Shown piece by piece: positions 1 to 8,055 of a stretch of 64,000 bases of DNA (position 1 is the stretch's first letter; each line of letters opens with the position of its first letter). Origin of the DNA: a beta proteobacterium L13 (GTDB lineage Bacteria > Pseudomonadota > Gammaproteobacteria > Burkholderiales > Chromobacteriaceae); assembly GCA_000335715.1 (NCBI GenBank), contig AMYZ01000020.1, forward strand, positions 1 through 64,000. The letters are read 5' to 3'. The translations under genes were made by a program, and so were the position numbers. Below the pieces are notes generated by a model. The model was not told where the DNA came from and ran no database searches. It saw only the letters and a program-made list of their open reading frames with translations.

Positions 1-1
1 C

Positions 2-190
2 TCCGAGATCGAAACCTGGGTCGATGAGGCCAAGCGCGGCATGGAGAATGCCTTGCGTGCCAAGCCGATGGACATCCGCGAGCAATACGAGAAACAGCTC
101 AAAGAACTGCAGGAAGCCTACGGCGAAGCCATGCTGGAGCTGCGCGCCCGAAAAAAGCTGCAGTCTCTGCTGGGCGAGGACGACAAGTAG
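2..190 (+). CDS. IS3-family transposase OrfA, C-terminal part
   Basis: This is the last 62 codons of the small first ORF of an IS3 element, open at the window edge. The peptide is charged and helical, rich in Glu, Lys and Leu (for example EQYEKQLKELQEAYGEA), which fits the OrfA region that follows the helix-turn-helix and carries a leucine zipper. The DNA-binding part is missing from the window. The reading frame contains the slippage heptamer at 151-157 and stops at 190. OrfA normally binds the terminal repeats and represses or assists transposition. Confidence 0.7.
   Translation, partial: SEIETWVDEAKRGMENALRAKPMDIREQYEKQLKELQEAYGEAMLELRARKKLQSLLGEDDK
151..157 (+). other. Programmed -1 frameshift site (A AAA AAG)
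   Basis: In the orfA frame the codons read CGA AAA AAG, giving the heptamer A AAA AAG. Slipping one base back puts ribosomes into the orfB frame, which stays open from here through the GTG at 232. This is the standard way IS3 elements make the OrfAB transposase. I did not establish a downstream stimulatory structure. Confidence 0.7.
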
Positions 191-231
191 TCCACCTCGT
201 CCGGCAGGGACTGGCAGACGACGGCATTCAG

Positions 232-1008
232 GTGCCCATCAGCAAGCTGTGCCGGTGGTTCGACGTGCCGCGTCGCACGCTGTACTACCGCCCGCAAAAG
301 GCCGCGCCCAAGCTGCAGCCGCAGCTGGTCGAGCCCATCAAAGAGATGATTGAAGAGAATCCTTCATTCGGCTACCGCACCGTGGCAGGCCTGCTGGGCA
401 TGAATAAAAACACCGTGCAGCGCATCTTTCAGCTCAAAAGCTGGCTTCTGAAGAAGCGACCAGTTGGCTTCCGCCCGCGCGTGCAAGCCCTGCCATCGGT
501 GGCGGCCGAGCCCAACCAACGCGGGGCGACAGACCTGTGCCGCATCTGGGCCGGGAAGGATGGCTGGTGCCATTTGGCCTTGGTGATTGACTGCTGCACC
601 CGCGAGCTGCTGGGCTGGCATCTGTCACGCAGTGGCAAGTCTAAAACGGCTGAATCGGCACTGGAACACGCACTGATCAACCGCTTTGGCTGCCTGGGGC
701 GGGTACCGCAACGCTTTCTGCTGCGCAGCGACAACGGTTTGGTGTTCACCAGCCGCAGCTACACCGCGCTGGTGAAAAGCTACGGTTTGCAGCAGGAGTT
801 CATCACGCCGTACACGCCGGAGCAGAACGGCATGGTGGAGCGGGTGATTCGTACATTGAAAGAGCAGTGCGCGCATCGACACCGCTTTGAAAGCCTGGTG
901 CACGCCAGCCGGGTGATTGCAGACTGGATCGGGTTCTACAACCACCGGTGCCCGCACCAGGCTTTGGGGATGAAGACACCGGCGATGGCGTATCAATTAG
1001 CAGCCTGA
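232..1008 (+). CDS. IS3-family transposase OrfB (DDE integrase core)
   Basis: This ORF makes the catalytic half of the IS3 transposase, 258 residues from the GTG or more as an OrfAB frameshift product. An HTH_21-like segment (around residues 25-70) is followed by an rve core. The acidic triad is visible as Asp in GATDLCRIW, Asp in LRSDNGLVF and Glu in QNGMVERVIRTLKEQ. The tail FYNHRCPHQALGMKTP is typical of the family. No stop or frameshift interrupts it, so it may be active if the left end outside the window is intact. The GTG start is probably not used alone; the frame is open back to the slippage site at 151-157. Confidence 0.85.
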   Translation: MPISKLCRWFDVPRRTLYYRPQKAAPKLQPQLVEPIKEMIEENPSFGYRTVAGLLGMNKNTVQRIFQLKSWLLKKRPVGFRPRVQALPSVAAEPNQRGATDLCRIWAGKDGWCHLALVIDCCTRELLGWHLSRSGKSKTAESALEHALINRFGCLGRVPQRFLLRSDNGLVFTSRSYTALVKSYGLQQEFITPYTPEQNGMVERVIRTLKEQCAHRHRFESLVHASRVIADWIGFYNHRCPHQALGMKTPAMAYQLAA

Positions 1009-1051
1009 CCTGTGCAGAAAGGGCTGGGTCATTACAGAACGCCATCAAAGA

Positions 1052-1692
1052 GGCTTTGTTGTACAAATCATGGCTTGCGGCCATCCGGTAAAATGACCGC
1101 ATGAGCAAGCCCCTTCCTCCCAAGTACCAAACCATCAACTGGCAGACCTACAACCACGCCCTCAAGCAACGAGGACAGCTCCTTCTCTGGCTCGACAAAG
1201 ATATGAACTGGCAGGCTCCGGCCACCGGTAGACGCGGACGGCAGCCCACTTTCTCCGATGCTGCCATCCAGTTCTGTCTCACCATCCAATGCCTCTTTAG
1301 GTCTGGCATTGCGCCAGGCCACAGGCATGGTCGAGAGTATGTTGCGCTTGGCTGGACTTGACTGGGCCGTTCCTGACTTCAGCACGCTTTCCCGCCGGCA
1401 GAAAGACCTGCAGGTCCGCATCCCGGTACAGAAAAAGCAAGGTTGCCTGCATCTCTTGGTCGATAGCACCGGCATCAAGATGATGGGTGAAGGCGAGTGG
1501 AAGGTGAAAAAGCATGGCGCTGACTACCGCCGCCAATGGCGCAAACTGCATCTGGGCATAGATGCGCAAACGCTGGAAATCCGGGCAATAGAAGTGACCG
1601 ACAATCGCACCGGTGATGCCACGATGCTGCCAGAGCTGCTATCGCAAATTCCGGCGGCAGAGGAACTGGTGACCGTGACCACGGATGGGGCC
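1052..1692 (+). mobile_element. IS5-family (IS903-like) element, truncated at its right end
   Basis: The left terminus starts near 1052 with GGCTTTGTTGTACAAATC, close to the IS903/IS5 inverted repeat GGCTTTGTTG. The transposase reading frame begins 49 bases later, but family similarity stops at about base 1692, right after TTDGA, where integrase sequence on the other strand takes over. The second half of the transposase and the right inverted repeat are absent from this position, so the copy is dead. Confidence 0.7.
1101..1692 (+). pseudogene. IS5/IS903-type transposase, frameshifted and truncated
   Basis: The first 66 codons (MSKPLPPKYQTINWQTY...) match the N-terminus of IS5/IS903 transposases. 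They then lose frame at one extra A, base 1299: TGC CTC TTT a GGT CTG GCA. Removing it joins QCLF to GLALRQATGMVESM and the frame runs on to VTVTTDGA near 1692. The first catalytic Asp region (LLVDSTGIK) and the start of the second (TTDGA) are present, but the third acidic residue is missing. Two independent lesions, a +1 frameshift and loss of the 3' half, mark this as a pseudogene. Confidence 0.8.
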
Positions 1693-1703
1693 GACGTCGG
1701 GGG

Positions 1704-2392
1704 GACGTCGCGACCACCTCAAAGAACTTGTATTGGTCCAAATTCACCGCAGGAGCAATGACTTCCTCGCCCTCATACCTGCGTAGCAGCGAATCATTAG
1801 TTTTGATGGCCGCTCTGCCATACGCGATTGCAAGTCGCCGGAAATCAGAGGGAGTGATGTCTGCTTGATAATGATGAATATCTAGGAATTGCTGCAGGAG
1901 TGGGCCGAGTACCTCGATATCTCCAATAGCTACAGCGGCTTTCAACTCAGGAAGAGCTGAGCCGTAACCAAGCTTGTACTCGTTGATGAGCTCTTTGTCG
2001 TAATGGCCTTCATCTCGCTGGTAATCATCACCATTTAGTGATGCAGATTCGAAATGCTTGCTGACTAGCTCAATGACTTCGGGGGTAAGCTCTTTGATAA
2101 CGAGGGCGGCCTCGGTTTGGCGCTTAGCAAAGAAGTCTGCTCGGCGCTGGCGCTTGCGTTCCCAGTCAAGCAGTAGCCTAGCATCAAGACTTTGAAATCT
2201 CTGCAGTGCTTCTTGGTAGCTTGAGGTTTTAAGTGACGCAATATGTTCTTTTTTATCGCCGTAGCTAGCGAGGAGGTCTTGGGGGATGCGACGGCGATGA
2301 TAGTAAACGCCGGATTTTGTCTCGGACGAGACCTGTTGGCAGGACTGGCATATCAATTCCCTCTTCAGGAACCGAAGCGCTTTTTCCGTCAT
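1704..2392 (-). pseudogene. Phage-type tyrosine integrase, N-terminal fragment
   Basis: About 230 residues remain, starting beside tRNA-Ser and reading away from it. The segment SGVYYHRRRIPQDLLASYG is characteristic of the DUF6538 N-terminal arm-binding domain of phage and island integrases. The core-binding region follows, but the catalytic domain (Arg, His-x-x-Arg, Tyr) is gone. The frame breaks near base 1705, where IS5 sequence begins, and the rest of the open frame is antisense IS DNA. Position next to a tRNA gene fits an element integrated at the 3' end of that tRNA, later gutted by IS insertion or deletion. Confidence 0.7.
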
Positions 2393-2477
2393 GTGTAGTA
2401 GCTTTGTGTAGAACCTTAGGTTCTGAGGCCCTTGATTTCAAAGGATTCTCTTGTTTGACAAAGCGTTAAATGGGGTC

Positions 2478-2567
<90 letters not shown>

Positions 2568-2721
2568 GACTCAGTAGGCTGCGGATTATAGGTAGGGCTT
2601 GGGGGGCTGTCAACTGCTAACCATGCATTTTTTTGCCAAGCCTGCCCGCGTGGCGGTGGCTGCGGCATACTGCTGTTCGATAGAGGCCGTACAGGCCCGC
2701 ACAGACAAAGGGACAGCAGCA

Positions 2722-3876
2722 GTGAAACTCTCCAGACGGCTGGATGCCATCGCCCCGTTTCAGGTGATGGCCATCCTGGAAAAAGCCCGCGCCTTGCAGG
2801 CGGCGGGGCACGACGTGATTCACCTTGAAATCGGCGAGCCGGATTTTGCCACCCCGCAGGCTATTGTCGATGCCGGCCGCGCGGCGCTGGCCGCCGGGCA
2901 TACCTTTTATACGGCGGCGCAGGGCTTGCCGCAGCTGCGCGAGGCGATTGCTGCGCATTACGCCAGCCAGTTTGGCGTGACGGTGGCGCCGCAGCGCATC
3001 ATCGTGACTCCGGGCGCGTCCGGTGCGCTGCAGATTGCGCTGTCGCTACTGGTGGACGAGGGCGATGGCGTGCTGATGGCCGACCCTACCTACCCGTGTA
3101 ACCGTCATTTTGTCAGCCTGCTGGGCGGGCAGCCGCAGGCGGTGGCGGTGGATGCAGGCAGCCGCTTCCAGCTGCTGGCGGCGGATGCCGACGCGCACTG
3201 GCAGGCCAATACCGTGGCGGCGATGGTGGCCACGCCGGCCAACCCTACCGGCACCATGCTGAAGGCAGACGAGTTGGCCGGCTTGGCCGCAGTGTGCCGT
3301 GCGCGGGGCGGGGCGCTGATTGTGGACGAGATCTACCAGGGGCTGTGCTACGGGCAGGCGCCGTTCAGCGCGCTGGCGCTGGCGGACGACGCCTTCGTGA
3401 TCAACAGCTTTTCCAAGTATTTCCAGATGACAGGCTGGCGGCTGGGCTGGCTGGTGGTGCCGCAGGCCTACGTGGAGCCCGCCGTTCGGCTGGCGCAGAA
3501 CTTGTTTTTGTGTGCACCTGCCGCGGCGCAGTACGCGGCGTTGGCCGCGTTTCAGCCGGCGGTGCTGGCCGAGCTGGAGGCGCGCCGTGCCGAGTTTGGC
3601 CGCCGCCGCGACTACCTGCTGCAGGCGCTGCCGCAGCTGGGCTGGCGTATTCCGGCGCAGCCGGACGGGGCGTTTTATGTGTATGCCGACGTGTCGGCGG
3701 TAACAGATGACAGCTTTGCCTATTGCCAGCGTGTGCTGGACGAGGTGCAGGTGGCGATTACGCCGGGGGCGGATTTTGGTGCCCATCAGGCCGGCCGCTA
3801 CGTGCGGGTGGCGTACACCACCGGCGTGGAACGTCTGGCCGAGGCGGTGGCACGCATGGTGCAGGTGCGCGGTTAG
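2722..3876 (+). CDS. Class I/II PLP-dependent aminotransferase
   Basis: A fold-type I aminotransferase of 384 residues from the GTG at 2722. An in-frame start at 2599 would add a low-complexity stretch not typical of the family. EIGEPDFATP, the PANPTG-type motif ATPANPTGTML, VDEIYQGL, and the Schiff-base lysine in NSFSKYFQMTGWRLGW (Lys232 from the GTG) are all visible, as is the late Arg in GRYVRVAYTT. The closest named relatives are aspartate/alanine-type transaminases. The substrate cannot be read from sequence. It stands alone between tRNA-Ser and a convergent gene; a GTTGGCCGCA repeat starts two bases after its stop. Confidence 0.85.
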   Translation: MKLSRRLDAIAPFQVMAILEKARALQAAGHDVIHLEIGEPDFATPQAIVDAGRAALAAGHTFYTAAQGLPQLREAIAAHYASQFGVTVAPQRIIVTPGASGALQIALSLLVDEGDGVLMADPTYPCNRHFVSLLGGQPQAVAVDAGSRFQLLAADADAHWQANTVAAMVATPANPTGTMLKADELAGLAAVCRARGGALIVDEIYQGLCYGQAPFSALALADDAFVINSFSKYFQMTGWRLGWLVVPQAYVEPAVRLAQNLFLCAPAAAQYAALAAFQPAVLAELEARRAEFGRRRDYLLQALPQLGWRIPAQPDGAFYVYADVSAVTDDSFAYCQRVLDEVQVAITPGADFGAHQAGRYVRVAYTTGVERLAEAVARMVQVRG

Positions 3877-3877
3877 G

Positions 3878-3887
3878 GTTGGCCGCA
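3878..3887 (+). repeat. GTTGGCCGCA repeat just after an aminotransferase stop
   Basis: GTTGGCCGCA (GGGTTGGCCGCA with flank) lies in the 37-base gap between two convergent genes. It is followed by an unrelated short hairpin, GCTAGCGC-gtg-GCGCTAGC at 3900-3918, which has no T-tract. It is one of the few copies outside coding DNA. Confidence 0.6.
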
Positions 3888-3913
3888 GCTGGTGGGCCTG
3901 CTAGCGCGTGGCG

Positions 3914-4804
3914 CTAGCCTAGCCGGGCCAGCCACACGCCGGCGGCCAGGGCGGCGGCAGCGTGGCACCAGCTGAGCAGGCGTAGCTGCTGCGCCTGTGC
4001 CTGGGGTGTGCGCCAGCTAAGCATGAACGGGCGCGAGTCTGCCGGGCGGTGCAGGTGGTGGCTGGGCGGGATGCTGGCCAGGGTGCGGTGCTGTTGGTCT
4101 ATGGCCTGGTGCGCGGCCTGGCGTACGGCTTCCCATTCGTCGGGGTCCAGCTGGCCGTTGCCGTTCAGGTCAAAGCGTTGCAGCAGGCTGCTGCGGTCGG
4201 CTTTCCATTCGTTGAGCAATAGCTGCAAATCGTCACGCCAGGCTTGCTGGCCGGGTGGGCCGGCATGGGTGGTGACGCTGCCCAGGGCGTACAGCGGGTC
4301 GCCCTCGGCGATCCAGCTTTCCCGGTATTGGTATTGCTCGTCCTGCCACTGGCGCTGGTGCAGGGTTTCCACTTGCGCGCCGGCGGGCTCGATAACCAGC
4401 TGGCCATTGCCCAGCTGCAGCAGAAGGGCGTTATCACTGCTGTGGCGGGTGTTGTCGGCCAGTACGCTTTGGCGGTCGTCGCGGCACTGGCGGCTGGCGT
4501 GGTACCACACACAGCGCATGTGGCCGTAGGGGGTGATAAGTGGTGGGCCATCCGGGGCGCGAGCCTGGCCGAAGAATTCGCCATAGCCTTGCACTGGGGT
4601 GGCACTGCGGCTGGTGGGGGTGTCGGCTACCAGGCGGTAGCGGTGGTGGTAGCGCCACCATTGGTAAAGGCCGAGTGTGCCTAGCGCAATGGGCGTGGCA
4701 TGCGGCCAACCATGGGCACTGAATAGCCACAGAGGCAGGGCGGCCAGGTAGAGGGCCAGGCTGGCGCGGCCACTGGCCAGGCGGCTAGCGCTGGAAAAGC
4801 GCAT
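3914..4804 (-). CDS. GIDE-like membrane protein with an EF-hand, partner of LemA
   Basis: A 296-residue protein with two hydrophobic segments near the N-terminus (about residues 15-50) and one at the C-terminus (about 275-293), the arrangement of the GIDE/MAPL-like membrane domain often found next to lemA. The conserved stretch GHMRCVWYHASRQCR belongs to that domain. Residues near 215-227 read DLNGNGQLDPDEW, a canonical EF-hand calcium loop (Asp, Asn, Asn, Asp and Glu at loop positions 1, 3, 5, 9 and 12). Its start overlaps the end of lemA by 20 bases, so the two are co-transcribed. No RING domain is present, so ubiquitin-ligase activity is not implied. Function is unknown. Confidence 0.65.
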   Translation of the reverse strand: MRFSSASRLASGRASLALYLAALPLWLFSAHGWPHATPIALGTLGLYQWWRYHHRYRLVADTPTSRSATPVQGYGEFFGQARAPDGPPLITPYGHMRCVWYHASRQCRDDRQSVLADNTRHSSDNALLLQLGNGQLVIEPAGAQVETLHQRQWQDEQYQYRESWIAEGDPLYALGSVTTHAGPPGQQAWRDDLQLLLNEWKADRSSLLQRFDLNGNGQLDPDEWEAVRQAAHQAIDQQHRTLASIPPSHHLHRPADSRPFMLSWRTPQAQAQQLRLLSWCHAAAALAAGVWLARLG

Positions 4805-5354
4805 TCACGTCCACGTCGCGTTTTTCTGCCTGGGCAAATCGCAGCGGTTTGGCGGGGCGAAAGCTGAACAGGCTGGCAATGACCACGTCGGGAAACTGTT
4901 CGATGCGCACATTGTTCAGGTTGACGGCTTCGTTATACAGTTCGCGCCGGTCGGCAATGCTGTCTTCCAGCTGGGTAATGCGCAACGCCAGGTGGCTGTA
5001 CTGGGCATCGGCTTTCAGCTCGGGGTAGGCTTCGGCCACGGCAAAGATCTGGCCGGTAAGGCTGCGCAGCTGGCCTTCCAGCTCGCCGATGCGGCCAACG
5101 TTGGCCGCGCGTGCGGCTTCGGATAGCATGGCGCGCGCTTCCATGACCCGGCTCAGGGTGTCTTGCTCGAACTGGCTGTAATGGCGGCACACGTCTACCA
5201 GCTTGGGCAGCTCTTCGTGGCGCTGCTTGAGCAGGACATCAATATTGGCCCAGCTTTTACTGACCTCATGCTTCAGGCGCACCAGGCCGTTGTAAAGCAT
5301 GACGCCATAGAAAAACAGTACGGCGAAGGCGGCGAGGAACAGGATGAACGGCAT
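4785..5354 (-). CDS. lemA: LemA family protein
   Basis: A 189-residue LemA protein. One N-terminal membrane helix (about residues 2-22, FILFLAAFAVLFFYGVMLYN) is followed by a long helical domain with the family landmarks SWANIDVLLKQRHEELPKLV, AEAYPELKAD and LEDSIADRRELYNEAVNLNN. The topology suggests an anchored protein with its bundle outside the cytoplasmic membrane. The cellular role in bacteria is not settled. It is the upstream gene of a pair with the GIDE-like gene. Bases 5090-5109 carry two uptake-like repeats head to head inside the coding region, encoding Ala-Ala-Asn-Val-Gly-Arg. Confidence 0.85.
   Translation of the reverse strand: MPFILFLAAFAVLFFYGVMLYNGLVRLKHEVSKSWANIDVLLKQRHEELPKLVDVCRHYSQFEQDTLSRVMEARAMLSEAARAANVGRIGELEGQLRSLTGQIFAVAEAYPELKADAQYSHLALRITQLEDSIADRRELYNEAVNLNNVRIEQFPDVVIASLFSFRPAKPLRFAQAEKRDVDVNALFQR
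5090..5109. repeat. Head-to-head uptake-like repeats inside lemA
   Basis: TGCGGCCAAC and GTTGGCCGCG meet at their ends and make an 18-bp perfect palindrome (GCGGCCAAC/GTTGGCCGC), with one mismatch if extended by a base on each side. It lies in coding DNA, so it cannot be a terminator for this gene. The right copy ends in G instead of A. Confidence 0.55.
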
Positions 5355-5514
5355 GGGCGTAACCTTTCTGTAAGCAGCTGCCCGCTATTGTAGCGCCGCT
5401 TTGGCCTGCCAGGCTGCGCGACCTATTCGTGTGCTTTATCGCGCATTGCCGCTTGGCTGTGGGGGTGCGATAACCGTTGCGTCATCGCCGCAGCGTTTGT
5501 CCTGGGGGGACATC

Positions 5515-6372
5515 ATGCAAACATTGAATATCGTCGGGGCTGGCCGCCTAGGCCGGAGTGTGGGGCGCCTTGCCGCCCTGGCGGGTTATCGTATTGGTAG
5601 TGTGTATTGTCGTAGCCTGGCTTCGGCGCAGGCTGCTGGTGCCTTTATCGGGCAAGGTGCGCCGGTGGCTAGCCTGCAGGTATTACAGCCGGCGGAGCTG
5701 ACTTTGCTGGCGGTGCCGGATACGCACATTGCCGAGGTGGCAGCGCAGCTGGCTGCTACGGGCACGTTGGCCGCAGGGCAGGTGGTATTTCATGCCAGCG
5801 GCGCGTGCGAGGCGGCCTTACTGGCCCCGCTGGCGGCGCAGGGTGTTTACTGTGCCAGCCTGCACCCGGCGTTTTCGTTTGCCGAGCCGGCGCGCGCGGT
5901 GGCCAGTTTTGCGGGTACCCGCTGTGCGCTGGAAGGCGATGAGCGCGCGTTTGCCGGCTTGCAAGCACTGGCACATGCCATTGGCGGGCAGCCTTTTTTA
6001 CTGGCGCCGGGTGGCAAGGTGGCTTACCACGCGGCGTTGGCGGTGGCGTCCAATTATCTGGTCACGCTGCATGAGCTGGCTTTGCAGCTGGCTGCTCAAG
6101 CTGGTATTGGCCAGGCAGATGCCAGGGTGCTGCTGGGCGACCTGATGCAGAAAACGCTGGCCAATAGTCTGGAGCTAGGGCCGGCGGCGGCACTGACCGG
6201 CCCCATTGTGCGCGGCGATGCCGAGACCGTGATGCGCCATCGCGCCGTGATGAACCCCGGGCAGGATGCACTGTACTGTGCATTGGGTGGCGCCACGCTG
6301 AGCCTGGCGGCCGCGCGGCTGGATGAGGCACAGCAAGCTGCAGTAGAGGCCGCTTTGGGTGGGGTAAGCTGA
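5515..6372 (+). CDS. Rossmann-fold protein with DUF2520 domain
   Basis: A 285-residue protein starting at the ATG that follows GGGGGGA at 5504-5510. The longer frame from 5401 lacks such a site. The N-terminus TLNIVGAGRLGRSVGRLA is an NAD(P)-binding GxGxxG fold. VVFHASGACEAALLAPL and SLHPAFSFAEP are typical of the DUF2520 family, related to NADP-dependent oxidoreductases such as ketopantoate reductase and ProC. The substrate is unknown. It stands alone, convergent with the diguanylate cyclase two bases downstream. Confidence 0.75.
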   Translation: MQTLNIVGAGRLGRSVGRLAALAGYRIGSVYCRSLASAQAAGAFIGQGAPVASLQVLQPAELTLLAVPDTHIAEVAAQLAATGTLAAGQVVFHASGACEAALLAPLAAQGVYCASLHPAFSFAEPARAVASFAGTRCALEGDERAFAGLQALAHAIGGQPFLLAPGGKVAYHAALAVASNYLVTLHELALQLAAQAGIGQADARVLLGDLMQKTLANSLELGPAAALTGPIVRGDAETVMRHRAVMNPGQDALYCALGGATLSLAAARLDEAQQAAVEAALGGVS

Positions 6373-6374
6373 CG

Positions 6375-7277
6375 CTAGCCCAGCTCGATGCGATTACGCC
6401 CGTGCTGCTTGGCGCGGTAGAGCGCAGCGTCGGCACGGTGGTAGGCGCTTTGTACGCTGTCGCCAGGCTGTAGCTGGGTGAGCCCGCCCGAGCAGCTGTA
6501 ATGGAAGTCGACCTGTGCCCCTATCGTGCGTGGCGGGTGCAGTCCGCTTAACAGATGGTGCATCAGCAGGCTGGCCTGCGCGGCCTGGGTATCTGTCAGT
6601 ACCAGCATGAATTCTTCGCCCCCCAGGCGGCCAATGCCGTCGCTGCGCCGCAGCTGGCTTTGCAGGTAACGGGCAAAATCCATCAGCACCTGGTCGCCAA
6701 AAGGGTGGCCGTGGTTGTCGTTGATCCGTTTGAAAAAGTCGATGTCCAGAATGGCTACGCAGTGTGTGCCGGGGCGTGCCAGCTGGGCGTCCAGCTGGGC
6801 CAGGATATGGCGGCGGTTGCTTAGCCCGGTCAGCTCGTCGGTGCTGGCAGCCCGCAGTGCCTGGTCGCGTGCCGTGCGCAGGCTGCGTTTGCCTTCTGCC
6901 AGGCTGCTGATGTCCACTGCGGTGCAGAGCATCCAACCGGCCTCGTTGACGGTTTCCGTCATCATGAGCCAGCGGCCGTCGTGCAAGTCGCTTTCCAGCA
7001 TGCGATAGCGTTGTTTCCCGCGGCGGGATAGCGCAGAACCAAGCCAGGTGTCGAAGTCGCTGGTGTGGATGATGGTGCCGGTTTGCTGCCGGTAGTTATC
7101 GCGCATCAGCTGTACCCAGGTGGGCATGGCCGTTTCTGTCAGGTGATAGGTTTGGCGGAAGGCCGGGTTGGCGTAACGCAGCGTGTCGTTGGCGTCGAAC
7201 AGTGCGACCAGCAGCTCACTGTCCTGATACAGGGTTTGTAGCTGCCGGATATGGTCGGCGTGCAAAGTGTTGGGCAT
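6375..7277 (-). CDS. PAS-GGDEF diguanylate cyclase
   Basis: A 300-residue cytoplasmic protein predicted to make cyclic di-GMP from two GTP. A PAS-type sensor covers about residues 10-125, then a GGDEF domain from about 140 (STDELTGLSNRRHIL). The active-site signature is intact as RLGGEEFML. An RxxD inhibitory site (RRSD) lies five residues before GGEEF, so product feedback is likely. No membrane segment is seen. It is monocistronic, with 73 bases to the next gene, and is one of three GGDEF proteins in the window. Confidence 0.85.
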   Translation of the reverse strand: MPNTLHADHIRQLQTLYQDSELLVALFDANDTLRYANPAFRQTYHLTETAMPTWVQLMRDNYRQQTGTIIHTSDFDTWLGSALSRRGKQRYRMLESDLHDGRWLMMTETVNEAGWMLCTAVDISSLAEGKRSLRTARDQALRAASTDELTGLSNRRHILAQLDAQLARPGTHCVAILDIDFFKRINDNHGHPFGDQVLMDFARYLQSQLRRSDGIGRLGGEEFMLVLTDTQAAQASLLMHHLLSGLHPPRTIGAQVDFHYSCSGGLTQLQPGDSVQSAYHRADAALYRAKQHGRNRIELG

Positions 7278-7350
7278 GGCAGGCTTTCGCAGTGTCTGAC
7301 TTTTATAATAGTGCGTTGCCAGTGTGCTACAGCCCTGCCTTGCATGCCAC

Positions 7351-8055
7351 TTAGCTGGCGTGAATCACGAAAATAGCCGGGCGTTTGTGGAAATCCGGTG
7401 CTTCGCGTGGCCAGTCTTTTACCAGCCGGCTGACAATGGTTTGTGTCGGGGCGGTAAGGTCTGCAGCTACGCACAGGCGGGTGGTTGCGGCCAACGTTTC
7501 GCGCAGCTGTTGCAACAGGACGTTGTTGCGGTACGGCGTTTCGATAAACAGCTGGGTTTCGTTGTTTTGCTTCGAGCGCAGCTCCAGCGCCTTGATCGCT
7601 TTGGCGCGCTCGGCGGCGTCTACCGGCAGGTAGCCGTGAAAGGCAAAGCACTGGCCGTTGGCGCCGCTGGCCATCATGGCCAGCAGGATGGACGACGGGC
7701 CGATCAGCGGCTCGACGCGATAGCCTTTTTCGTGCGCCAGCGCCACCAGCTGGGCGCCAGGGTCGGCTACCGCCGGGCAGCCGGCTTCCGATACCAGGCC
7801 CAGGTCCTGCCCTGCGGCCAACGGTGCCAGCAGCGCGGCTACGTCGGCCGGCTTGGTGTGCTCGTTCAGCGTGTGCATCACCAGCTCGCGTATCGGTGTG
7901 GTCACGCCCAGCTGCTTCAGGTGCTTGCGTGCGGTTTTTTCGGCTTCCACCACAAAGTGGGTGAGGTGGGTCACGCGGGCGCGTTCGCCTTCCGGCAGCC
8001 AAGGGGTGTCGCCTTCACCTAGCGGCGTGGGAATCAGATATAAAGTGCCAGCCAT
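7351..8055 (-). CDS. SAM-dependent tetrapyrrole-methylase-fold methyltransferase (RsmI-like)
   Basis: A 234-residue member of the TP_methylase superfamily, similar to RsmI (16S rRNA 2'-O-methyltransferase). The N-terminus GTLYLIPTPLGEGD, the motif VSEAGCPAVADPG and the SAM-site stretch IGPSSILLAMMASGA are all present. It is shorter than typical RsmI (about 280-290), lacking the usual C-terminal extension, so it is more likely a paralogue than RsmI itself, and its target is unclear. It starts one base after the stop of the maf gene and is probably co-transcribed with it. Confidence 0.75.
   Translation of the reverse strand: MAGTLYLIPTPLGEGDTPWLPEGERARVTHLTHFVVEAEKTARKHLKQLGVTTPIRELVMHTLNEHTKPADVAALLAPLAAGQDLGLVSEAGCPAVADPGAQLVALAHEKGYRVEPLIGPSSILLAMMASGANGQCFAFHGYLPVDAAERAKAIKALELRSKQNNETQLFIETPYRNNVLLQQLRETLAATTRLCVAADLTAPTQTIVSRLVKDWPREAPDFHKRPAIFVIHAS

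Larger units (their letters stand above)
1..1036 (+). mobile_element. IS3-family insertion sequence, left end cut by the window edge
   Basis: This is an IS3-family element: a short orfA tail, an A6G slippage site, and an orfB with a DDE integrase core. The right end is placed near base 1036, where the sequence after the orfB stop ends in GGGTCATTACA, typical of an IS3 terminal repeat (TG...CA ends). The left terminal repeat lies outside the window, so the pair of repeats and any target duplication cannot be checked. The right-end coordinate is inferred. It abuts a second, broken IS within about 15 bases. Confidence 0.75.

Noticed and set aside
2599-2721. Longer N-terminus for the aminotransferase from 2599
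   Set aside because: The extra 41 residues overlap the region just upstream of the tRNA promoter and do not match the family; the GTG at 2722 gives the normal start.
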